From contig NZ_JAMKYL010000001.1 of assembly GCF_027158465.1 (NCBI RefSeq), forward strand, positions 186,001-250,000: a DNA stretch of 64,000 nt, given 5' to 3'. The notes below the pieces were generated by a model. That model made no database searches, was not told where the DNA came from, and worked only from the letters and a program-made list of their open reading frames with translations. Numbering within the stretch: position 1 is the stretch's first letter; each line of letters starts with the position of its first letter. The translations under genes were made by a program, and so were the position numbers. Origin of the DNA: Oxalobacter paeniformigenes (GTDB lineage: Bacteria > Pseudomonadota > Gammaproteobacteria > Burkholderiales > Burkholderiaceae_D). Shown here in pieces: positions 36,028 through 43,073 of this stretch.

Positions 36028-36088
36028 GTTACAAATGTTACGATTTTTCCGGCAAGAATCGTCAACTGTCACGGACACATATTCGTTA
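36028..36088 (+). promoter_or_regulatory. GTTACA direct repeat and conserved promoter block, decayed copy
   Basis: GTTACA (36028) and GTTACG (36037) repeat with a 9-base period; GTCAACTGTCACGG is at 36061 and ATTCGTTA at 36081. All spacings equal those before 35508, although the gene it serves appears broken. Confidence 0.5.
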
Positions 36089-36141
36089 GTACAAACAGTT
36101 CATCCGGATGTTTCGTGTTTGATCAAGTGAAAGGATAACGC

Positions 36142-36308
36142 ATGAAAAGATGATCGCTGTCGCGGTTTTGGACTTGCCAGTTTCCCACGGTTTCCGGGAT
36201 GGTATTTGGGTTTTGGAAACCACCGGTTGTATCGGCCGGGATGGGAAAGAAAAGGCGCCGGAAATGGGCAAGACAACAAGCGTGACGGCGAAAAAGCGAC
36301 CTCTGTAA
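36142..36308 (+). pseudogene. decayed paralogue of the exported protein family
   Basis: An AAAGGA ribosome site leads to ATG AAA AGA TGA, which stops after three codons. If one A is restored in the A-run the reading becomes MKKMIAVAVLDLP and so on, matching the MKKxIAxxV start of the neighbours. The shifted frame (ATG 36150) runs 52 codons to 36308 and ends in a Lys/Pro-rich stretch EKAPEMGKTTSVTAKKRP, like the Lys/Pro-rich tail of the 36560 protein. The hydrophobic core of the signal peptide is lost. The promoter blocks upstream are still intact. A sequencing error could also explain the missing base, but not the lost signal peptide. Confidence 0.5.
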
Positions 36309-36474
36309 AGGATATGAATCGGAAAATGATTTTTCCGGTTTGTATGAAAGGCAGGGTATTTATTGGCCCGCTTGTGCATGATTTTTCTAATTTGTTGATT
36401 CTGAATGGTAATTGCGAAATTTCATGATTTTTCGCAAGCATCGTGCAGATACGTGAAATAACCGGGAAAAAGGT

Positions 36475-36489
36475 GTCAACCGTTGTGAT
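36475..36489 (+). promoter_or_regulatory. GTCAACCG element before the 36560 gene
   Basis: GTCAACCG occurs 85 bases before the start codon, close to the 81-82 bases in two of the paralogous promoters. The GTTACA direct repeat is absent here, so this gene may not share the same activator. Confidence 0.3.
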
Positions 36490-36559
36490 GCCAGTGTCGT
36501 TAATGCGGATGATCCAAACGGATTGGTAATTTTTCCACTCTCTTTAAGGAATTTTGAAA

Positions 36560-36823
36560 ATGAAAAAATTGGTTGCTGTTGTAATTTCGGGTTTGTTTGC
36601 TTCCGCTGCTTTCGCTGCTGCTCCGGCAGCTGCCGACAAGGCCGACGCACCTGCTGTTGAAAAAGCAGCACCTGCTGCCGAAAAAGCCGCTCCGGCCATG
36701 AATGCCAAGAAAGCTGCACCGGTCAAAAAATCCAAAAAGGCTACGACTGCCAAAAAACAGGTAAAGAAAGATGCCGCACCGGCTGCAGACAAGGCTGATG
36801 CTCCGGCACCGGCTGCCAAATAA
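36560..36823 (+). CDS. exported Ala/Lys/Pro-rich basic protein (Asr-like)
   Basis: This 87-residue protein has signal peptide MKKLVAVVISGLFASAAFA, almost identical to that of the 35508 product. The mature chain is Ala-, Lys- and Pro-rich and basic (KKAAPVKKSKKATTAKKQVKK), with no aromatic residue or cysteine, so it is surely disordered in the periplasm. The composition and layout match the acid-shock protein Asr of E. coli, a periplasmic disordered protein, though homology of such sequences is hard to prove. AAGGA lies 9 bases upstream of ATG 36560. A terminator follows. Confidence 0.75.
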   Translation: MKKLVAVVISGLFASAAFAAAPAAADKADAPAVEKAAPAAEKAAPAMNAKKAAPVKKSKKATTAKKQVKKDAAPAADKADAPAPAAK

Positions 36824-36841
36824 TCGTTTTTCGCGGTTATG

Positions 36842-36869
36842 AAAAAGCGGGAATCATCCCGCTTTTTTT
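36842..36869 (+). terminator. terminator after the 36560 gene
   Basis: AAAAAGCGGGA and TCCCGCTTTTTTT form a compact hairpin with a T-run. Its stem is the same as that of the terminator at 37476, in line with local duplication. Confidence 0.9.
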
Positions 36870-36952
36870 ATGCCGTTTCGTATAGTGGATGGCATGGATG
36901 ATTCGGGTGTTATTGTGATGGGTGTCCATGGTGTGTCGGAACAGATGGGCTT

Positions 36953-36989
36953 GTTACATTTGTTACATTTGTCATGTCAACTTAACCGG
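36953..36989 (+). promoter_or_regulatory. GTTACA direct repeat before the 37082 gene
   Basis: GTTACATTT is repeated exactly at 36953 and 36962 and partly again (GTCATG) at 36971. GTCAACTTAACCGG follows at 36976. The gap from the second repeat to GTCAAC is 14 bases instead of 24, one helical turn less than in the other two copies. Confidence 0.55.
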
Positions 36990-37081
36990 AAATATTGCGT
37001 TATTTACAAGTAGTAGCTTGTTCAGCCTGGTTTTGACAAGAAAAATATTTGATAACACTGACAGAGAGAAGGAGTCCGTAC

Positions 37082-37459
37082 ATGAAGAAGATTGTTGCTG
37101 CTCTGGTAGCGGCCCTGTTTGCCTGTGCAGCTTTCGCTGCGCCGCCCCCGCATGGCAAACCGGGACCTCATAATCGGCCGGCGCCGCATGCCAAACAGAG
37201 ACCGCATGCCAAGCCGGGCCATGACAGAAGGGGGCCGCATGCAAGACCAGGTCCTGACAGGAGAGGATCTCATGCAAGACCAGGGCCTGACAGAAGGGGA
37301 CCGCATGCAAGACCGGGGCCTGACAGAAGAGGGTCTCACGCAAGACCGGGTCCTGACAGAAGAGGTCCTCATGCAAGACCGGGTCCTGACAGAAGAGGTC
37401 CTCATGCAAGACCGGGTCCTGACAGAAGACCAGGGCCTCATGGCAGACCGGGGCGGTAA
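37082..37459 (+). CDS. exported Pro/Arg/Gly/His repeat protein
   Basis: This 125-residue protein has signal peptide MKKIVAALVAALFACAAFA followed by a strongly basic chain built of an 11-residue unit PDRRG(P/S)HARPG. Six units lie in tandem from residue 47, then a variant final unit. Pro, Arg, Gly and His dominate; the His content could bind metal or sense acidity. No family was recognised, but the signal peptide and promoter link it to 35508 and 36560. AGAAGGAG before the ATG is a strong ribosome site. A terminator follows. Confidence 0.8.
   Translation: MKKIVAALVAALFACAAFAAPPPHGKPGPHNRPAPHAKQRPHAKPGHDRRGPHARPGPDRRGSHARPGPDRRGPHARPGPDRRGSHARPGPDRRGPHARPGPDRRGPHARPGPDRRPGPHGRPGR
37220..37417 (+). 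repeat. six tandem 33-bp repeats within the 37082 gene
   Basis: Units start at 37220, 37253, 37286, 37319, 37352 and 37385; each is 33 bases and encodes PDRRG(P/S)HARPG (His replaces Pro at the start of the first). The last two units are identical in DNA sequence; the others differ at several bases. Exact recent units suggest ongoing expansion by slippage. Confidence 0.9.
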
Positions 37460-37475
37460 GACGGTATACAGTTGC

Positions 37476-37504
37476 AAAAAAGCGGGATTTATCCCGCTTT
37501 TTTT
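37476..37504 (+). terminator. terminator after the 37082 gene
   Basis: AAAAAAGCGGGA and TCCCGCTTTTTTT form a short stem with a T-run. Confidence 0.88.
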
Positions 37505-37545
37505 ATGTTGTCAGGTAGAATGCCTTTTTCTGTCAGGGGGGGATG

Positions 37546-37995
37546 ATGTACAGATTCTGTAGTTTTGTGTTTGCGGCTGTTTTGGCAGGATTTCCTTTCA
37601 TGAACGGGTATGCGGCCGGTCAGGGCGATGTCCGTTTCGATACAGTGACGCTGCGTGCAGGCAAGAAAATGATTCATGCCGAAGTGGCGGCAACAGATGC
37701 ACAGCGTGAACAGGGTCTGATGCACAGAAAATCCTTGCCGGAAAACAACGGTATGCTGTTTGTCTTCGACAGGCCGGCACGTTCCTGTATGTGGATGAAG
37801 AATACGTTGATTCCACTGTCAGTGGCTTTTATCGACTATGACGGAACCATCGTCAATATCGAGGAAATGGCACCGCTGACGACGGATTCCCATTGCAGTG
37901 CAGGCTGGATTCGTTATGCGCTTGAAATGAATGCCGGGTGGTTCCGGAAAAACGGTCTGAAACCGGGCAGCCGTATTTCGGGATTGCCGCAATAA
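37546..37995 (+). CDS. DUF192 family exported protein
   Basis: This 149-residue protein has an N-terminal signal peptide (FCSFVFAAVLAGFPFMNGYAAG) and a DUF192 domain: EVAATDAQREQGLMHRKSLPENNGMLFVFD, then CMWMKNTLIPLSVAFID and AGWIRYALEMNAGWF. The family is widespread and uncharacterised; members are exported in many proteobacteria. ATG 37546 has better spacing to the G-run ribosome site than the adjacent ATG 37543. It follows the exported-protein group but has its own ribosome site and no shared promoter blocks. Confidence 0.9.
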   Translation: MYRFCSFVFAAVLAGFPFMNGYAAGQGDVRFDTVTLRAGKKMIHAEVAATDAQREQGLMHRKSLPENNGMLFVFDRPARSCMWMKNTLIPLSVAFIDYDGTIVNIEEMAPLTTDSHCSAGWIRYALEMNAGWFRKNGLKPGSRISGLPQ

Positions 37996-38131
37996 CGGCC
38001 TGTATCCCGTGAAGTGCAGGGTACCGGTCTTGTTGAAAAGACGTTAATATTTCCATATGGACGGCAAGGTCGTCACGGTGGCAAGCTCGTCATAAATGAC
38101 GTGACATCGGATCGGGAGGACGCGATTTTCC

Positions 38132-41100
38132 GTGACAGATGCTGTATCCGGCATGCGGCATGTCGCGCCCATGTCAGGTGATGCGGCACCATTGCCGCAA
38201 ACGAACAGTTTCAGGGATGTACTGACGATGAAGCAGGCGTTGACAAAGTGGCTGGAGAAACCGGTCAGAGGCGGGCATCCCGTTTTACGGCTGCTGCTGA
38301 TTTTTTTGCCGGTCGCCCTGCTTATTTGTGGCGGCGGTTATTTGTATTATCGTTCCCAGCTGCATTTCATCCACGAAGAAAACCGGAAGATGGAACACGA
38401 AACGGTGATGGTCGGCGTGGTATCGATCAATCGCAGTCTCGAGTATGTCATGCAGGATGTCAGAGTGCTGTATTCCAGTTCAGACTTCCGGAAAATGGTG
38501 AATCGTCCGGACAAGGCCAATCTGGACAATGTCGCTGCTGACTGGATAGCGTTTGCAGAGGCAAAACAGGTTTACCAGAAAATCCGCTGGATCGACGAGA
38601 ACGGTATCGAGCGGTTGCGTATCAATTATGTGGACAACAAGGCATCCGTTATCCCGAAAGACAAGTTGCAGGATCGGCGGGAACGCTATTTTTTCGAGGA
38701 TACCAATGTCCTGAACGAGGGGGAGATGTATGTTTCTCCGCTTGATCTGAATATCGAGAACGATCATATCGAGAAGCCTTACGTTCCGACTATCCGTTTC
38801 GGTATGCCGGTGTTTGACGACCATGGGCGGAAACGGGGTATTTTGCTGCTGAATTATTATGCCGGTTCGATGCTCGGACGTTTTGAACAACTCACGAGTA
38901 TGCGCGGCAATGCGGCATGGATGGTCAATCAGGAAGGATACTGGCTCAAGGGGCCTTCGGCAGGAGACGAATTCGGGTTTATGTTCAACAAACCCGAACT
39001 GAGTATGGCACAGCGTTATCCGCAGGCATGGGATCGGATCCGGCAGGCCGATGAAGGGCAATTCGTGACGGCGGAAGGTTTGTGGTCTTTCAATACCATG
39101 TCGCCGCTGAAAAAGGGGGTCAAGACCAGTCAGGGCAGTAGCGAGATTTTTTCCGGTGGTCTGGGCTCGCATGACGTGAGTTCCTACAAGTGGAAGGTCG
39201 TTACGCTGTTGCCGATGAATGTGTATAACGCCGATCTGTTCTATCTGGGAACGAAAATCATCGCTATTTCACTGGTGTTGCTGGTTCTGTTTTTTCTGGG
39301 TGTCGTTTCGATGGTCAGACTTCAGGAAATGCGGACATTGCTGCTGCTCAACCTGGAAAAACTGGTGGAGAAGCGGACAGAGGATCTTCATACGCTCAAT
39401 GCCGTTCTGACGCAGAGCGAGGCGCGTTTAAAGAGTGTGTTCGAGAACATTCCCGATCTGATATGGCTCAAGGATACGAAAGGGGTTTATCTGGCGTGCA
39501 ATCAGGCATTCGAGCGTTTTTTCGGCCTGGATACGGAACGGATCGTCGGCAAGACAGATGACGATTTGCCGCATAAATTGTCTGCTGATATGGTCCGCGC
39601 GGAGGATGAACGCATCATCAGGGAAGACAAACCTGGCATGATGGAGCAATGGATCAAGGATGTCAAAACCGGAAAACAGGTTTTCTTTGATGTGATCAAG
39701 GCGCCGGTCAGAACTCAGGACGGCCGTCTGGTCGGTGTACTGGGGATCGCGCGTGACATGACACGTCGCAAGGAAGACGAGGAACGATTGCAGCTGGGTG
39801 CACTGGTATACAAAAATTCCAGTGAAGCCATTCTGATTTCGAATGCCCAAAACGAGATTTTGGCAGTCAATCCGGCATTTGAACGGATCACCGGTTATAC
39901 GTCGGATGAAGTGCTGGGTAAAAATCCCGGTATCTTGAGCTCGGGTCGTCAGGACAAGGCGTTTTACAAGGCGATGTGGCGTGAGCTTCGTGAAAAGGGT
40001 GTCTGGCGTGGCGAATTGTGGAACCGGAAAAAGAACGGGGAATTGTATGCGGCCTGGCTGACGATCAATGTCATTTATAACGAGGATGGAGCCGTTCGTT
40101 ACTATGTCGTGCTTTCCGAGGATTTCACCGAAAAGAAAGAGGCGGAAGACATGATCTGGCGACAGGCCAATTTCGATTTCCTGACGGGGCTGCCCAATCG
40201 CCGGATGCTCCTGGATCGTCTCCACCAGGAAGCGGTCAAGGTCGGCCAGTCGGGCAGGAAACTGGCGTTGCTGTTTCTCGATCTGGACAATTTCAAGGAT
40301 ATCAATGACACGCTGGGTCATGATGTGGGCGATGTGTTGTTGACCGATGTGGCGGGACGGCTTGCGGAATGTGTGCGTAATGTCGATACGGTCTCGAGGC
40401 TGGGAGGTGACGAGTTTGCCGTCATTCTGACGGATCTGCCCGGTTTGCCGGCGGCTGAAAAGATCGCGCAAAAGATCTTGCGGTCGCTGGCGCGGCCTTT
40501 CAGCCTCAATGACGAAGTGGCGTATCTTTCGGCCAGTGTGGGAATGACGATTTATCCCGATGACGGTGTCGATATCGACACCTTGCTGAAAAATGCAGAT
40601 CAGGCCTTGTATGCCGCGAAACAGGCGGGACGCAACCGGATGCGGTATTTTACGGCGTCCATGCAGGAGGCGGCGCAAAAGCGGATCAGGCTGGCCAACG
40701 ATTTGCGTGTGGCGATCGAGGAATGCCAGTTCGAAATGCTTTACCAGCCGATTGTCGATCTTTCTTCCGGACGGGTACGCAAGGCCGAGGCGCTGATCCG
40801 CTGGCATCATCCCTTGCGTGGTCTGGTCAGTCCAGGCGAATTCATTGCGATTGCCGAAGAAAACGGGCTGATCGGCGCGATATCTGACTGGGTATTCCGT
40901 GAGGTGGCGGCGCAGGCTGTTCGGTGGCGCAGCCGGTACCATGCCGGTTTCCAGATCAGTATCAATGTCTCGCCAGTACTGTTCCAGAGCAAGGCGGATT
41001 ATTCGGACTGGTTCGGTGAACTGGATCGTCTCGGTTTGCCTGGCAATGCACTGGTCATCGAAATTACGGAAGGGGTGTTGCTGGTGTCGAACCAGCATGT

Positions 41101-41461
41101 CATGACGCAGCTTGCCGAGTTCCACCGGCGTGGCATGGAAATCGCACTGGATGATTTCGGTACCGGTTATGCGTCGCTGTCGTATCTGAAAAAATTCGAT
41201 ATCGATTATCTCAAGATCGATCAGGCATTTGTCCGGAATATCGAAAACGAACCGAAGGATATGGCGTTGTGCGAGACGATGATCGTGATGGCGCACAAGA
41301 TGGATATGCAGGTAATCGCCGAAGGTGTCCAGAACGGGGAACAGAAACAGCTTTTGGCGGATGCGGGATGCGATTTCGGTCAGGGGTATCTGTTCTCGAA
41401 ACCGCTGCCGGCGGCAGAGTTTGAAGTATGGCTGGAAAAGCGTGATCGTGAAGTGTCATGA
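38132..41461 (+). CDS. membrane sensor with Cache-like, PAS, PAS, GGDEF and EAL domains
   Basis: This 1109-residue protein has membrane segments at about 51-72 and 371-396 around a 300-residue periplasmic part whose sequence (SPLDLNIEND, PTIRFGMPVFDDHG) resembles double-Cache sensors. PAS domains start near residues 435 and 560. The GGDEF domain has an intact RLGGDEF (near 756) and an RxxD inhibitory site (RNVD) five residues before it. The EAL domain has KAEALIRWHHP, EITEG and DDFGTGYASL, all catalytic positions present. It should make and break cyclic di-GMP in response to a periplasmic ligand. It starts with GTG 38132 after GGGAGGA. Confidence 0.92.
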   Translation: MTDAVSGMRHVAPMSGDAAPLPQTNSFRDVLTMKQALTKWLEKPVRGGHPVLRLLLIFLPVALLICGGGYLYYRSQLHFIHEENRKMEHETVMVGVVSINRSLEYVMQDVRVLYSSSDFRKMVNRPDKANLDNVAADWIAFAEAKQVYQKIRWIDENGIERLRINYVDNKASVIPKDKLQDRRERYFFEDTNVLNEGEMYVSPLDLNIENDHIEKPYVPTIRFGMPVFDDHGRKRGILLLNYYAGSMLGRFEQLTSMRGNAAWMVNQEGYWLKGPSAGDEFGFMFNKPELSMAQRYPQAWDRIRQADEGQFVTAEGLWSFNTMSPLKKGVKTSQGSSEIFSGGLGSHDVSSYKWKVVTLLPMNVYNADLFYLGTKIIAISLVLLVLFFLGVVSMVRLQEMRTLLLLNLEKLVEKRTEDLHTLNAVLTQSEARLKSVFENIPDLIWLKDTKGVYLACNQAFERFFGLDTERIVGKTDDDLPHKLSADMVRAEDERIIREDKPGMMEQWIKDVKTGKQVFFDVIKAPVRTQDGRLVGVLGIARDMTRRKEDEERLQLGALVYKNSSEAILISNAQNEILAVNPAFERITGYTSDEVLGKNPGILSSGRQDKAFYKAMWRELREKGVWRGELWNRKKNGELYAAWLTINVIYNEDGAVRYYVVLSEDFTEKKEAEDMIWRQANFDFLTGLPNRRMLLDRLHQEAVKVGQSGRKLALLFLDLDNFKDINDTLGHDVGDVLLTDVAGRLAECVRNVDTVSRLGGDEFAVILTDLPGLPAAEKIAQKILRSLARPFSLNDEVAYLSASVGMTIYPDDGVDIDTLLKNADQALYAAKQAGRNRMRYFTASMQEAAQKRIRLANDLRVAIEECQFEMLYQPIVDLSSGRVRKAEALIRWHHPLRGLVSPGEFIAIAEENGLIGAISDWVFREVAAQAVRWRSRYHAGFQISINVSPVLFQSKADYSDWFGELDRLGLPGNALVIEITEGVLLVSNQHVMTQLAEFHRRGMEIALDDFGTGYASLSYLKKFDIDYLKIDQAFVRNIENEPKDMALCETMIVMAHKMDMQVIAEGVQNGEQKQLLADAGCDFGQGYLFSKPLPAAEFEVWLEKRDREVS

Positions 41462-41480
41462 GGGGCGCACGGTATGCAAG

Positions 41481-41510
41481 AAAAAAGGCCTGCAAAAGCA
41501 GGCCTTTTTC
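41481..41510. terminator. bidirectional terminator
   Basis: AAAAAAGGCCTGC and GCAGGCCTTTTT pair around AAAA. It serves both the GGDEF/EAL gene and the facing gatB. Confidence 0.92.
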
Positions 41511-41528
41511 ATGAGGTGAAGATTATCG

Positions 41529-42992
41529 TCAGCCGGCGAGTTTTTTGCGCAAGAGTTCGTTGACTTGCGCAGGATTGGCCTTGCCGCGGGTGGCTTTCAT
41601 GACTTGTCCGACCAGCGAGTTGAAGGCTTTTTGCTTGCCGGCACGGAATTCCTCGACGGAACGGGTGTTGTTGGCAAGGACTTCATCGATGATTTTTTCG
41701 ATGGCGCCGGTATCCGAAATCTGTTTCAGTCCCCTGGCGTCGATGATGCGGTCGACGGCGTCGGCTTCGGCCGGGTGCGTTTCCCACAGTACGCCGAAAA
41801 TTTCCTTGGCGATTTTGTTGGAGATCGTGTTGTCAGCGATACGTTTCATCAGCAGCGACAGTTGTTCGGAGCTGACCGGTACGTCGGCAATGTCGATGCC
41901 TTCACGGTTGAGTGCGGACGAGACATCACCCATCAGCCAGTTGGCATTTTGCTTGGCGAGCTGTTTTCCGGTCAGAGCGACCAGCTGTTCATAGTAGGCC
42001 GCCATGGCTTTCGATTGCGTCAGCACAGTCGCATCGTATTCCGGCAAGCCGTAGTCGGTGACGAAACGCTGGCGCATGGCGTCCGGCAGTTCGGGCATGG
42101 CGCTTTTGACTCGTTCGATCCATTCCTGCGAAATGACCAGCGGCGGCAGATCGGGATCCGGGAAATAGCGGTAGTCATCGGAGTCTTCCTTGGTGCGCAT
42201 TTCACGGGTTTCGCGTTTGTCCGGGTCGTAGAGGCGTGTGGCCTGGACGACTTGTCCACCGCTTTCGATCAGTTCGATCTGGCGTTCGACCTCGTAATTG
42301 ATGGCTTCTTCAAGATTGCGGAAGGAGTTGAGATTCTTGACTTCGCAGCGCGTGCCCAGTACGTCCGATCCGGCAGGGCGGACGGAGACATTGGCGTCGC
42401 AGCGGAAAGAGCCTTCCTGCATGTTGCCGTCGGACATGCCGAGCCATGTAACCAGCGAGTGCAGGGCCTTGGCATAGGCGACCGCTTCGGCGGCGCTGCG
42501 CATGTCTGGTTCGGTCACGATTTCCAGCAGGGGAGTCCCGGCACGGTTCAGGTCGATACCGGTCATGTCGGCGAATTCCTCGTGCAGGGATTTGCCTGCA
42601 TCTTCTTCCAGATGGGCACGTGTGAGGTTGACGGTCTTGATATAGCTGTCCTTGCCTTTTTGTTCGACGACACAATTGATTTTTCCGCCCTGGACGACCG
42701 GTTTTTCGAACTGGCTGATCTGGTAACCCTTTGGCAGGTCTGGATAGAAATAGTTTTTGCGTGCGAAAACCGAAAGGGGGGCGACGTGCGCACCGATAGC
42801 CAGCCCGAACTGGATGGCTTTTTCGACGGCACCACGGTTCATGACAGGCAGAACCCCGGGTAGCGCCAGATCGACCGGGCATGCCTGGGTGTTGGGTTCG
42901 GCGCCGAAGTGTGTCGATGCGCCGCTGAAGATTTTGGATACGGTCGAAAGTTGTACATGTGTTTCAAGACCGATGACTACTTCCCACTGCAT
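41529..42992 (-). CDS. gatB: Asp/Glu-tRNA(Asn/Gln) amidotransferase subunit B
   Basis: This 487-residue subunit binds misacylated tRNA and activates its side chain in the GatCAB complex. It begins WEVVIGLETHVQL, has GGKINCVVEQKGK-like and EEDAGKSLHEE motifs in the kinase-like cradle, and ends with a YeqY-type tail (GQVMKATRGKANPAQVNELLRKKL). GatCAB makes Gln-tRNA or Asn-tRNA where the direct synthetase is absent. It lies 81 bases after gatA. Confidence 0.97.
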   Translation of the reverse strand: MQWEVVIGLETHVQLSTVSKIFSGASTHFGAEPNTQACPVDLALPGVLPVMNRGAVEKAIQFGLAIGAHVAPLSVFARKNYFYPDLPKGYQISQFEKPVVQGGKINCVVEQKGKDSYIKTVNLTRAHLEEDAGKSLHEEFADMTGIDLNRAGTPLLEIVTEPDMRSAAEAVAYAKALHSLVTWLGMSDGNMQEGSFRCDANVSVRPAGSDVLGTRCEVKNLNSFRNLEEAINYEVERQIELIESGGQVVQATRLYDPDKRETREMRTKEDSDDYRYFPDPDLPPLVISQEWIERVKSAMPELPDAMRQRFVTDYGLPEYDATVLTQSKAMAAYYEQLVALTGKQLAKQNANWLMGDVSSALNREGIDIADVPVSSEQLSLLMKRIADNTISNKIAKEIFGVLWETHPAEADAVDRIIDARGLKQISDTGAIEKIIDEVLANNTRSVEEFRAGKQKAFNSLVGQVMKATRGKANPAQVNELLRKKLAG

Positions 42993-43073
42993 AGTGTTTC
43001 CTTTGATGGTGTGACGGATAGACCGCCGGAATATTTATTTTGCAGGCCGTGTTCACGGCCCGCTTCGTGCCGA

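Noticed and set aside
37220..37417. Regular repeats that might be read as a CRISPR array.
   Set aside because: The 33-bp units are contiguous with no spacers, and they keep the reading frame of an exported protein.
39428..41296. A 622-codon open frame on the minus strand opposite the GGDEF/EAL gene.
   Set aside because: The plus-strand gene has clear domains with all catalytic motifs; the opposite frame is an effect of codon bias and has no recognisable domain or ribosome site.
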